A stretch of 64,000 nt of DNA, from assembly GCA_028752905.1 (NCBI GenBank), contig JAQNBH010000013.1, forward strand, positions 25,917,239 to 25,981,238, written 5' to 3'. The notes under the pieces are model-generated. The model worked only from the letters and a program-made list of their open reading frames with translations, had not been told where the DNA came from and made no database searches. Shown here in pieces: positions 21,165 to 30,376 of the stretch (positions are counted from its first letter, which is position 1; every line of letters starts with the position of its first letter). The translations under genes were made by a program, and so were the position numbers. The stretch is from Cladorhizidae sp. MBARI D1340-BT2 (taxonomy: Eukaryota; Porifera; Demospongiae; Poecilosclerida; Cladorhizidae).

Positions 21165-21549
21165 AGCAGCAAAATTGAATGTTGCTAAACGTCCAATATC
21201 AAAGATTCGGGAAAGAGAAAGGATGTATAAAAATTATATATATGACTCAACTCACAAGATGGTTTGGTGCACTTATTGCGAAGGAAACGAGGTTCTGCTC
21301 AATATCCCAAGTGGGCTTGGCATACGCCCTACCTATAGCCTGCCGTGCACTGGCGAACACGTTATTTAGAGGGAAGCCTTGCGGTGGATTTTGTGGCCTG
21401 ATTCCTCCGCTCGTAGGGGAAGAGAATACAAAATAATGTGCATTTTAATGCACTTTATTCTCAATAGGTGGTTTGAGTCTACCATCGCACCCCATTGCAG
21501 TACAAACAAAATGAAATCGCTTTATATATATAATAAACACTATAGATAA
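21165..21549. other. No gene seen
   Basis: The stretch between the GT92 start and the THAP/SWIM element. It would hold the GT92 promoter, but I recognise no specific element. Confidence 0.45.
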
Positions 21550-21640
21550 CTTCGGCGTGAATCACACCTGCATTAGACGCGCGATTGACACACCCCTTGG
21601 TGGGCAAAAAGCAAACTTGTCATTGAACACTGTAGCTAGG

Positions 21641-22400
21641 ATGAGTAGCTATTTTGAGAGTTTGCGTGAGAAAGGAAAGAAGCGGTATATTGAGAAACTT
21701 AGCTGCGTTGGCTTGTCACTACCAGATGACCCCTACTTGCCCGAGAATGAGGCTAAGTTCGCAGGAGACATGACCACTTGGCCCAAGGTAGAGTATGGGC
21801 ATATCTTTGTTTACTTCATTCAACGACCTGGAGTATATACCCAGGAACAGCTTCTATCTTGGAAACAACTTGTCACTACCAGATGACCCCTACTTGCCCG
21901 ATAATGAGGCTAAGTTCGCAGGAGACATGACCACTTGGCCCAAGGTAGAGTATGGGCATGTCTTTGTTTACTTCATTCAACGACCTGAGGTATACACCCA
22001 GGAACAGCTTCTATCTTGGAAACAACTTGATGCGTACAATTACTTCCAGTCTGGGTATGTAAGGACTGTCTTTTCGTGGAGGTTCAGTCATTCTGGAGCC
22101 AAATATTGTGTGTTGAAGGCCTGGGTGAACCCCAGTCAGAAGGCAGCTACGAATGCACATGAGGCCTGGATCATAATCAAGGAAGCAGGTGACATTCTAT
22201 CTTCACACTGCACTTGCATGGCTGGGTAAACAACTATTATTACGTGGTGTATATGCATGTTTATAGATACATTGCTTAGGTGAGGGTTTCTCATGTTGCA
22301 GCTGTTCTCTTCAAGGTCGAAAGTGCTGTACAACTAGGATACACTTCAGTTACATCAGACTACGTAATTGTGTATTTTCATTTTGTGTATTTCCAACTAT
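21641..22400 (+). pseudogene. SWIM-domain (YqaJ-associated) protein, broken by a tandem duplication
   Basis: The first plausible ATG (21641) opens MSSYFESLREKGKKRYIEKL. The segment with LPDDPYLPENEAKF and WPKVEYGHIFVYFIQRPGVY matches the region before the SWIM zinc finger in metazoan SWIM/YqaJ proteins. A 157-bp tandem duplication (unit starts 21714 and 21871) shifts the frame, since 157 is not a multiple of three. The second copy continues with AYNYFQSGYVRTVFSWRF, AWVNPSQKAATNAHEAW and the start of the SWIM finger (SSHCTCMAG). After a probable intron (GT at 22226) the matching SHVAAVLFKVESAVQLGYTS block is at about 22283-22360, where the expected second SWIM cysteine is missing. The YqaJ nuclease domain itself is absent. 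Confidence 0.68.
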
Positions 22401-22501
22401 ATACCATCCATACCATCATTGTGAACTAACATACTATTGAACTACTATTGAATGCAATCAATGATCAATGACCTCTATCACCCCCCCGCCCCTCGAATTA
22501 T

Positions 22502-22945
22502 TCAGAGAGCATGTCTCCGGCTCTCCCTAGCCTCCTTTGTAGCTTTCTTCACTTCATCAACTTTCTTAAATGTAAACACAGTAGGCACATAATCGACATT
22601 TTCAGCCATATCCACAGGTTTGCCTACAAAAAGAGGGTAGAAAATGGTTCATTGTACACAGCTACAAAATACAGCTAAATAACAAGAAACAGCCGCGTTA
22701 ATAAACTAGCTAGCTTAGCTTATAATCATGCTGGCTAGTTATCAATAATAAGACTAGTAGCTAGTACCTGTGATAAAGTGGTCTCCACATATCCTGGTGT
22801 GTTTCATGGGCATCCAAGATTTTCTTCTGATGGCAAGTATCCATTTCTTTGCTCTTTCTTTGGGAGAATCAGGAAACCGGAAAAAACCAAGCCCTGGACG
22901 TTTTCCACTCCTGTTTCTGCAGCCAACAGTACAACTCGTAACCAT
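22502..22945 (-). CDS. THAP-domain protein, 99 aa, two exons
   Basis: Exon 1 (22945-22768) encodes MVTSCTVGCRNRSGKRPG, then LGFFRFPDSPKERAKKWILA and KHTRICGDHFITG. This is a THAP zinc finger with C2CH ligands (Cys5, Cys9, Cys in RICGDH, and His), the invariant Trp and the FxxFP block. A 144-bp intron (22767-22624) has GT and AG ends and joins in frame to exon 2 (22623-22502), which encodes DMAENVDYVPTVFTFKK and ends SRRHAL. DYVPTVF after the finger is usual in invertebrate THAP proteins. THAP fingers bind DNA, often derived from P-element-type transposases. The protein is shorter than most and lies inside a transposon. The splice model is inferred by eye. Confidence 0.75.
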
Positions 22946-23022
22946 CTTGGTTCTTTTTGCCCACCAGGGTGTGTGTCAAGCGCGCGTCTAATAGAAGGTG
23001 TGATTCACGCCGAAGCTATGTA

Positions 23023-23658
23023 CAGTAGGATGTCAGTTATCCGGACAGGTTGGGACCGGAAGGTGTCCAGATAACTGAAATTTCTGGATAACTGAAGTCA
23101 CTAGTTGTACACAAATGTGTACACGAATATAATGTTAAAAGAGTGAATGTACACATGTATAATGTGCATTAGTCATGTTTACAGTGCATGTAATCACTGA
23201 TTTTTTGTCTGTTTTTGTGTTTCATATCTCTTCTTCACTGCTTCCATGAAAAGGCCATTAATTAGCACTGTAGCATTCATGGGTACATGAGGCAGGTACA
23301 GCAGGACAGTTTCAAATGCCTGGCAAGCCTGTGCATGTGAAACAGTGGGAGCCGTAGTCTGTTAAATTCTGCAGCTACACTAGAAAAGCTTCTCCCATTC
23401 TTAATGTAGTCACATATTTTTAGCTTATCTTCAATGTTCAAAACAACTCTCTTTCTTTTCTTACCAGCATCCATAACTTACCTAGCAAGAAATGAGCAGC
23501 TGCATCTCAGCACATGCAGATCATGTGTTGATTAGTATCCTAATGTGATGATTGTTGCTTGGGACCAAAGTACATATACACTGTACTGTACATGTACACC
23601 TGTTCCGGTTAACTGAAGTTTCCGGATAACTGGAGTCCGGATAACTGACATCCTACTG
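23023..23658 (-). mobile_element. Tigger/pogo-type non-autonomous element with TA target-site duplication
   Basis: Both ends begin CAGTAGGATGTCAGTTATCC (24 bp perfect in all), the TIR style of Tigger/pogo elements. TA flanks both sides (23021-23022 and 23659-23660). Inside, the minus strand encodes GKKRKRVVLNIEDKLKICDY (psq-type HTH). In another frame, directly after the HTH, it encodes a transposase C-terminal stretch with HAQACQAFETVLLYLP and LINGLFMEAVKKRYE. The DDE catalytic core is missing, so this 636-bp copy is an internal-deletion derivative that would depend on a partner transposase. It inserted a few bases to the right of the THAP/SWIM element. Confidence 0.88.
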
Positions 23659-23798
23659 TATATCTGATAAAGTGTAGTGGGAGAGGGTGGAGGGAGGGAG
23701 GCCATAAATCAGTCCCTTCCTCCTCTGCCAACACTTTATTATACACTGCAAAATGCATCCACACACTTCCACCATCACCTGATTACTCACACCCTCCA

Positions 23799-26490
23799 CA
23801 GGGGTGGCTCCAGTAGTTGCTGGTTGGGGGGGCAAGGGGATGGCGCTTGTAAGCACGCTAAATTTTTTGAAGACTACCCCAACTTTTTAAAGCCACAACT
23901 TTTATCACACACACACATACACAAATTACAATACAATGATTACTTATAATGTTCCAAAGTATCTCTTTCTTTCTTCATTTAGTGTTATAAAATCTTGGGC
24001 AATTTCTTGTAAGTTAAATCTATCTGTGAGATCCTTGCGGATGGCTAGTAAAATGCACCTTTTTTCTGACATAGTGGATCTTAAGTATGTTAGAATACGT
24101 CTTAAAGTGGAAAAACTTCTTTCAGAGGTTGAAGATGTAATTGGAACTGTAAAGTAGAGGCGTATATAGCAATCTGTGAACTTCTGGAAACATTGATTGA
24201 TATGCAAGTGTACTCATAGCTTCACATAATTATTGTTCGAATGCTAGTTACTTTCTTCACTTCTGGTAAGGCCTGGTTGATTACATCAACTAGAACTCCC
24301 AGATGCTTCTTCAGTCGATCAAAGTCAAGGTCATTCTTAAAAACAGATTCTTAAATCACTTCAAGCTCACTTTCATAAACTCAGCCTTAATAAGAAGTGA
24401 TTCCATTGCAATCATAGGGTTCATTAATGCACTTGCTTAAATCGATCATCCAGTTCTTGGATAAGGATATCACAAGCTTCATAATAAATTTTACGAAAGT
24501 AAACTTTTGATGCATCAAACTGATGAGGTAGACTGCTATCGAATCTTGCTGGTAACTGTTTATACCTAGGCCGTTGAGGAGGGTCCCCAATTTCCAATGA
24601 ATGAGCCTGATCAACAACAGCACTATAGAACCTTTCAAACTCTACATCTTTCCTCTGGCGCTTGTAAAAATCTTGTATTACATTAACTGCTGACATTATG
24701 CTTAGATCCTTGGCTTGTAAGACTTTAGAAGTTTCTTCAGCAGCACTGAAAAGAAGGTGACCCAATTTTAAACCAAATAAAATTTCAAATTTTTCCAAAG
24801 CAGCAAGTATTCCAGCTGCTTTCAATCCATAATCATCATGGGTTGTTGATGGACTTCTTCCATGGTTTCCATAATAACACCATACTGATTGATCACAGCA
24901 CCAATGGCACCAGTTCTCACTGTCCATCGAGTTGGACACAGCACCTTAATGCCACCTTCTGCAGTCTCATTTACCAACAATTTCTTAGAAAAGAGATGCT
25001 TTCTTTTAGGAGAGTAATTTATTAACTTCACTATTTCTCTAATAAGATCAATAGTATCTCTTAATAGCTGTATATGCCTCCCTGCATCTTGCAGGCAGAG
25101 ATTCAGGGAGTGAGCCAGACAATGGACAGGCAATGCAGCTGGGACTTCTTTTCTGAACAAGGTAGCTAAGACTTTTCTTTTCCCCTGCATTGCAGCAGCT
25201 CCGTCGTATGCTTGACCACGACATAATGACAAAGGCAAAGCACATCGCATAAGTATATCTTTCAATACAACAAATAAAGTTTCAGCTTTAGTGTTGGGAA
25301 GATTGAATAAACCAACTGAATCTTCATGCACCATATAATCATCATCGACATACCTTATAGACTGTTCTTTAAAAGTAACGTCAGTAGCCTCATCAATCAC
25401 AGCATACCAACTAGGAACACTACTCATGATTCTTGCTAAAATTTGTCATAATACTTTTTGCCCCATCAGACTTATCATTTCATTAACAATGTCATGTGAT
25501 AAATACTTCCTTGACCCAGTTTTGATGTCCTTATTATCACTTGACCACATGCTGAGGTAGATTTCCCTCTTCTTCAGAATGTCCACGCAATGCTATGCCT
25601 TGCCTGAGAAGATATTATTTCATAGTCTCAAGTTGTTTCAAGAGCCCAATACGCCGAGACAGTTGAGCTCTAGCAATTTGAGTGTTGAAATTGATGGATT
25701 GGCAAGAGCATTCCATTTCAACTTCATTTCAAGATGCATATCTGAATTCTCATGGGTACGAAATTTTTGAGTAGCCTTTTTATAATTATCAAATCCTTTA
25801 ATTGTAAATGCTTCTTCACCTTTTGTCGAAAATGTAAGTAGGTCATGTTTGTGTGCATATTTGCAGTAGACACAAAATACTTTCTTCTTCATAGTACATA
25901 GAGTGAGTCATTCATGTTTGTCATACCATCTAGCGAGAAATTTGTGATCATTCTTAGCAACTCCTTTCCTTTTGGTTGGTAAGCAGTTTTTTCCTCAGTA
26001 TAGCATTGATTCATGCATTCTTCAATGACAGTAAACAGATTCATTGTCACCAACAGAAATACTATCTCTTCCAGACATTCGAGCTCATTACATACCTGTT
26101 CCTTATCGACAGACTCTGGTTCTGAAAGAACTTCAAAGGCATGTTCTTGTAAAAGCTCATTCCCAGATACACCAGGCATCCCTTCTTTGTGTGAAGTTTT
26201 CTTCTTCTTTGGCCACATTTCTGTTAGACTTCTTTGAGTTTCCTTTCTCTAACCACATGTGCTTATTTGCACATGTGGGTTTAATAATTTGAGCAGCTAC
26301 AATCATAAATGTGGTTTTAGCAGGTGGTTTTGGCAGGTTAACATGTGGTCTGGGGTTTACAGGCAGCTAATACTGTATAATTATAGCATGCAATGACAGG
26401 CCACAAGATCATTGGGGCGACAATGCCCCCCCAATGTTATGCTTGGGGGGGCCATTGTCCCCCCTGCCCCCCCCTATGGAGCCTCCCCTG
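23799..26490 (-). mobile_element. hAT element with defined ends and 5-bp target-site duplication
   Basis: The left end CAGGGGTGGCTCCAG (23799) and the right end GGAGCCTCCCCTG (to 26490) are imperfect inverted repeats, followed inward by G-rich and C-rich runs. The 5-bp sequence CTCCA flanks both sides (23794-23798 and 26491-26495). The length is 2692 bp, with one decayed transposase on the minus strand. Confidence 0.82.
23944..26218 (-). pseudogene. hAT transposase (TTF finger, DUF4371, hATC), decayed
   Basis: Minus-strand order: a basic start MWPKKKKTSHKEG (26218), a TTF-type zinc-finger region with VFCVYCKYAHKHDLL and ATQKFRTHENSDMH (about 25890-25700), a DUF4371/RNase H-like core with WYAVIDEATDVTFKEQ, VGLFNLPNTKAETL, CRGQAYDGAAAMQGK and VHCLAHSLNLCLQDAGR (about 25430-25080), CPTRWTVRTGAIGAVI, a frameshift near 24840, GLKAAGILAALEKFEILFG, and a hATC dimerisation block TSSTSERSFSTLRRILTYLR at about 24115. 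Intact members are usually about 750-900 aa. This copy has at least three frameshifts or stops, so it is dead. It is of the same lineage as 42675-45914 but not a close copy. Confidence 0.85.
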
Positions 26491-26649
26491 CTCCACCTCC
26501 TTCCCAAGCAACAATGCCACCTTCCCCTCATTGCCCACCATCTCAAACTCCTATTCCGGCTCTCTCAATTCTATCCAGCTCATTAATTAACATTTTCCGT
26601 TCACTCCCAAATTCATCACAAGTTTATTAGATGGTGCCCCACACCTTCC

Positions 26650-27150
26650 ACTTCCTTCCTGTCACACAACGTGCGTGCATCTTTCATCATTACACAGTCT
26701 ACATCGCTTCTTGTCCTGCAATAGACCCGCTGACCCTGTCCTCAACCTAAACATCAACCTCACTCTCTCATATCCTAGGAATGACCTTGTATACCTTTCT
26801 GCTCCATCACCTTTTGCCAAACTGTACCACTTCAAACAGCTCATACTCTCGACATCCTCCCCCCAATTGAACATATTTCTCTTCTTCATCTTCACCTTCC
26901 ATTGCCTCACTGACCCTAGCTCAGCATTCAGATCGTATTTCCTCCTCAACAGTATATATTCTTCTCACCATCTTATCCCTTTATCCATTCTTAGCTTGTC
27001 TCACAATTTTTATCAGTCTACCCTCCTCCACCTGAGCAAGCCTCCTACCTTCTCCTCCCTCCTCTCTGCCAACTTCCTCCATCCTAAGTCCCCAAGCACT
27101 GCCACTCCTGCCACTCATGTTCATTTTTCAATGAACTCTCAGTTGACATA
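26650..27150 (-). pseudogene. LINE C-terminal fragment
   Basis: On the minus strand, LLRRKYDLNAELGSVRQW, LKWYSLAKGDGAERYTRSFL and ERVRLMFRLRTGSAGLLQDK lead into CRLCNDER. This arginine-rich segment with a CxxC-type zinc motif is the usual region after the RT of several LINE clades. Upstream sequence in other frames continues the similarity (LAQVEEGRLIKIVRQAK). A second relic of the same family lies at 38640-39020 on the plus strand. No poly(A) or target-site duplication was recognised. 26496-26649 is a low-complexity C/T-rich stretch. Confidence 0.65.
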
Positions 27151-27250
27151 ATAACATTAAAATCACCTTCTCAATAATCAACTTCAATTTTTATTCAGTC
27201 GACGTTTCGACTAGATGCTCTAGTCTTCATCAGGAATAATCAATGTCGCA
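27140..27250. repeat. Dispersed short repeat (retroelement-tail-like)
   Basis: ATGAACTCTCAGTTGACATA, CACCTTCTCAATAATCAACT and CTTCATCAGGAATAATC recur, wholly or partly, at 33990-34100, 37340-37450, 37645-37740 and on both sides of the foldback insertion (39825-39851 and 40609-40660). The phrase CCTGATGAAGnC followed by a complementary stretch is typical of 3' tails of Penelope-like and similar retroelements; that assignment is an inference. 27251-27551 shows nothing else. Confidence 0.6.
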
Positions 27251-27551
27251 AAAATAATACAATTCAGAATGAAAATTTACTTATAAAATTAGGGGCCCCA
27301 GCCCTCTATGTCTCAGCCCCTGGGTAAAGAACTTAATGGGGTGGTGTTGGACTCGATGCATAGTCTTGAGAATAGTGGGCATAAGTTATATACTATACCT
27401 TACACTGTACAACCATAAATCACATGGAGCAGTAGATGTTCATTTCCCAAAGAGCTGGTCACCAAAACCCAAAATAATAGCAGAGGCTACGGTGATTACA
27501 AATTATGTGGTCCTCTTTTAGAGCTGTGTGGGTAGACAAAACTGTTATAAC

Positions 27552-27651
27552 TGTAGGTATTACTTGATTAGGTCATGATCATCACACAAACACTCAGTGT
27601 TCTGTGTTATCTAATTAACAATTAATGTGTAGGTAATTAGCACATGCCACA
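27552..27651 (-). repeat. 3' LTR of gypsy relic 3
   Basis: A 100-bp minus-strand sequence beginning TGTGGCATGTGCTAATTACC and ending CCTACA. It is preceded by a polypurine stretch (AAGAAAGGGGG) and aligns along its length with 29196-29304. Confidence 0.7.
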
Positions 27652-28489
27652 CCCCCTTTCTTGGAATTCTGTCAGAGTCAGTCCAGAGCCGTTCCTTTCT
27701 GGGTTCTTGTCATGATTCTTTGCGATATACCTGGTTGGTCATATCTGGTCGGTAGGTTCGGGGTGTAGGGTATGATGTTGAGATGGATCCTATTTCGCCG
27801 GACTTCACCACTGAGTAACAAACGAGGGGTGCTGGCTTGTCCTGTCATATTCTCTGGTACCTGATCATTGCAGTCAGAAGATCCACACATCTGACCATCT
27901 TGTATTATGGGAAATGTGGCCGTTGGTCGAATGAGAGCTTCTGTTTCTTCTCGAACTCCGAATCTTGCCTGTTGATTTCTTCCATATATGACCAATTTGG
28001 TTTGAGCTGTTCCTGTACTTATTGTAGGTTTGTACGAATCATTCTTCCCATTAGTAACTCCGCTGGTGAGTGATTGCTCCAGGGTAGGGGAGTTGATCTG
28101 TAGGTTAGGATATCCAGATATGGGTTCTGTCCTTTAAGCTAGGCCATTGCTTCTCGGGAAGTGTGGGCAGCTAGTCACGTGTTTAAAATTGTGCTCTGCG
28201 GCAAAGCAAGCAAATTCTTCAGATGAGTATATACTAGGTTCCATTATCATGAGTGTCTTTGGAATACCATGTCTTGAAAACACTGACTTCGAGGCATCAA
28301 TGATTCCAGTAGAAGTTGTTGATCTCTGTTTTTTGACCTCTGGATATCTCGAGAAATGGTCTAGTACAGTGATGTAGTTGGCTCCTTTCAGGTAGAATAG
28401 GTCAGATGCAACTTTCTCTTGGAACTGCCCCAGAACTTTTAGGGTAGTATGCGCTGGGCCAAACAGTTTTTTGTCGGCTTCAGTTAGCT

Positions 28490-29165
28490 ACTTCTTTCCA
28501 AGCTCCTGGAAGGTGGTCTCTGATATGGCTGTGACTTCCACCCCAGTATCAAGAATGAACTCAGTCATCTGTTTGGACAGTTGTACCTTCACTTTCCAAG
28601 AAGTTTCATGGCTTGCTGAAATTGTGCCGAGGAATGCTGAGTCCACACGCTTGCTAAATACCTCAGCCTCTGTTCTGGACAGGCACATGTTGCTGTAGTG
28701 ACCCTTTCTCTGGCAACGATGGCAATATCTGGGCATTTCCCCCAAGGTGTTGACCTTTGCCTCATCTTGTACACTGTTTCTGTGCTTGATGGCACTCCCT
28801 TGTGGAGTAAGCACTCTTTCGTCCGTCAATGGGTTTCCTAATGCTTCCATGCCTGATCTCATCTCTAAGGCTATCCCATCATTTTCTTGCAAAACTCGCT
28901 GTTGCTTGAAAACGGCTTCCCACTGCAAATCATTTTCTTGGCTTTATCCAAGATGAGATATGGGTCTCTCTCTTCCTCCGTAACGTTCGTAGAGGGAAGC
29001 ACTGCTTCAGACTCTTCTCCCAGGCAGTATAATAGGGTGCTGACTTGCTTTGGTTGTGGGTCTTGATCTAGTCCAGATACTATTTGAACCTGCATTTTCA
29101 TCCACTCCAGTCATCTGGATTCCGGAAGTTAAATGCTTCTGGGAGGTGAATTTGTATTTGTGACA
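28490..29165 (-). pseudogene. gypsy gag and protease, frameshifted
   Basis: Gag part: PKQVSTLLYCLGEESEAVL and VTEEERDPYLILDKAKKMI, typical of metazoan gypsy gag; then a CCHC knuckle; then the protease DTG triad. A frameshift near 29105 and another near 28880 interrupt gag, and a stop follows FQELGKK at about 28490. The frame after that stop is continuous with the protease end. Confidence 0.75.
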
Positions 29166-29195
29166 TTTTTTCTTAGTCACTCACTGCTGCTACCA

Positions 29196-29304
29196 TGTAT
29201 GCTATTCGATTAGGCCATGATTATCACAAACACCCAGTGTTCAGAGAACATTCTAGAGCTATCTAATTAACAGTTCGTATAATGGTTAATTAGCACATGC
29301 AGCA
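29196..29304 (-). repeat. 5' LTR of gypsy relic 3
   Basis: A 109-bp minus-strand sequence from TGCTGCATGTGCTAATTAAC to GCATACA. It aligns with the 3' LTR at 27552-27651 with visible substitutions and small indels, so the element is not recent. Confidence 0.7.
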
Positions 29305-30376
29305 ACCACTTATTACATGGCAACTCATGTTTCAACTGTATAGAGACGCAGGCTTGATACACTCAGATTGATTCATGCCCTGTTTGATTACCATAAATAT
29401 GTATGCTCTATAGACCACCGAGACCAGTTGTCAGGTTAGGTGCAAGAAGTGGTAACAAAGAATTTTTTCATATATCGTCAAGAATCCTCAACAGCTACAT
29501 ACTAAATTGCCATATCCATTGTCACTGACATTTCCTGGAATTTCATTTGGAGCTTGCTAGGGAATTGCTTCAGCTCTAATGGTTACCCTCGGTCAGTCGA
29601 CCATGAGTGACTGTACAGACTAACCTTTTGACCTAGGTCACTCGGTTAAGTAATGTTGAAGAACCAGAGGTGTCGTCTGCTTGGCAGTTGGAAGGATGTT
29701 GGGGAGTTCAGTTGGAAGGAGGTTGGGGAGTTCCAATTGCCACTAAACTGATTTTGAGTGCAGGAAGGCAGTTGCAAGTACCTCTCTGTGTCACTGAGAC
29801 TGTTTCTTCAAGCACTAAACATTGATGGACTATAATAGTTGGACTTTGGACTATTGTTTTACTGTTGTTATTTTCTCTTATTTGCTTTAATTTATTTTTA
29901 TATATTTATTTATTTATTATTATTATTTTTTTTTATTATTTTTTATTTTTTCCCCTTTAATCAATTAAAACTAATTTACAATTAATTAATAAATAACTTA
30001 CTAACTGATTGAGATCTGTGCTGGTGGATATTATCAATGCTCAAATGTATTTAGACAAAAAGTAGAAATTGTCTAAATACTTTCCCAGAAGTTGATCTGA
30101 AGGGTTCTAAAAGTTAATTTACTGTCATTGCACACTTCCTTATAACTTGATGGAAAATAACATTCACTTGGTATTAGATAGACAAGAGTTAAGGCTGACA
30201 CCAAATAAATTAGGTATTCAGTTGTGGGGATTGCTATCGCAACTTCTATATTCATATTTAGTGTTATATCGTTTCCTGAACATTCTTATGGTTGTAAATT
30301 AATTAATAAAGGTTTGGTGTATGCAAACCACCTCGAACTGCTGTTCAGAACATACAGTAGCTAGCTGACCAATCAC
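29305..30376. other. No gene; AT-rich low complexity
   Basis: No coding sequence recognised. A short direct repeat GTTGGAAGGA(T/G)GTTGGGGAGTTC occurs near 29690-29730. The span 29870-30000 is almost entirely A/T. Confidence 0.5.

Larger units (their letters stand above)
21550..23015. mobile_element. DNA transposon with 62-bp inverted ends carrying convergent THAP and SWIM genes
   Basis: The left end 21550-21611 and the right end 22953-23015 are inverted copies of about 62 bp: CTTCGGCGTGAATCACACCT, then TTAGACGCGCG, TTGACACAC and TGGTGGGCAAAAAG. The ATGs of the two internal genes lie just inside these ends and point toward each other. THAP-domain and SWIM/YqaJ-type proteins are known passengers or parts of animal DNA transposons. 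No DDE transposase is present, and a clear target-site duplication was not found. The superfamily is unassigned. Confidence 0.7.
27552..29304 (-). mobile_element. Ty3/gypsy relic 3: short LTRs, gag-protease joined to integrase
   Basis: The element is bounded by 109-bp (5') and 100-bp (3') LTRs. A primer-binding-like TGGTAGCAGCAGTGAGTGAC starts directly after the 5' LTR. Gag starts near 29163 (MSQIQIHLPEAFNF) and is frameshifted. A zinc knuckle CHRCQRKGHYSNMC lies at about 28715-28674, and a retropepsin motif FILDTG with KLFGPAHTTLKVLGQF follows. The frame then passes directly into integrase (SDLFYLKGANYITVLDHFSR, HGIPKTL, HFPRSNG). RT, RNase H and the integrase N-terminus are missing. The C-terminal tail ends near 27680. 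No matching target-site duplication was found. Confidence 0.82.
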
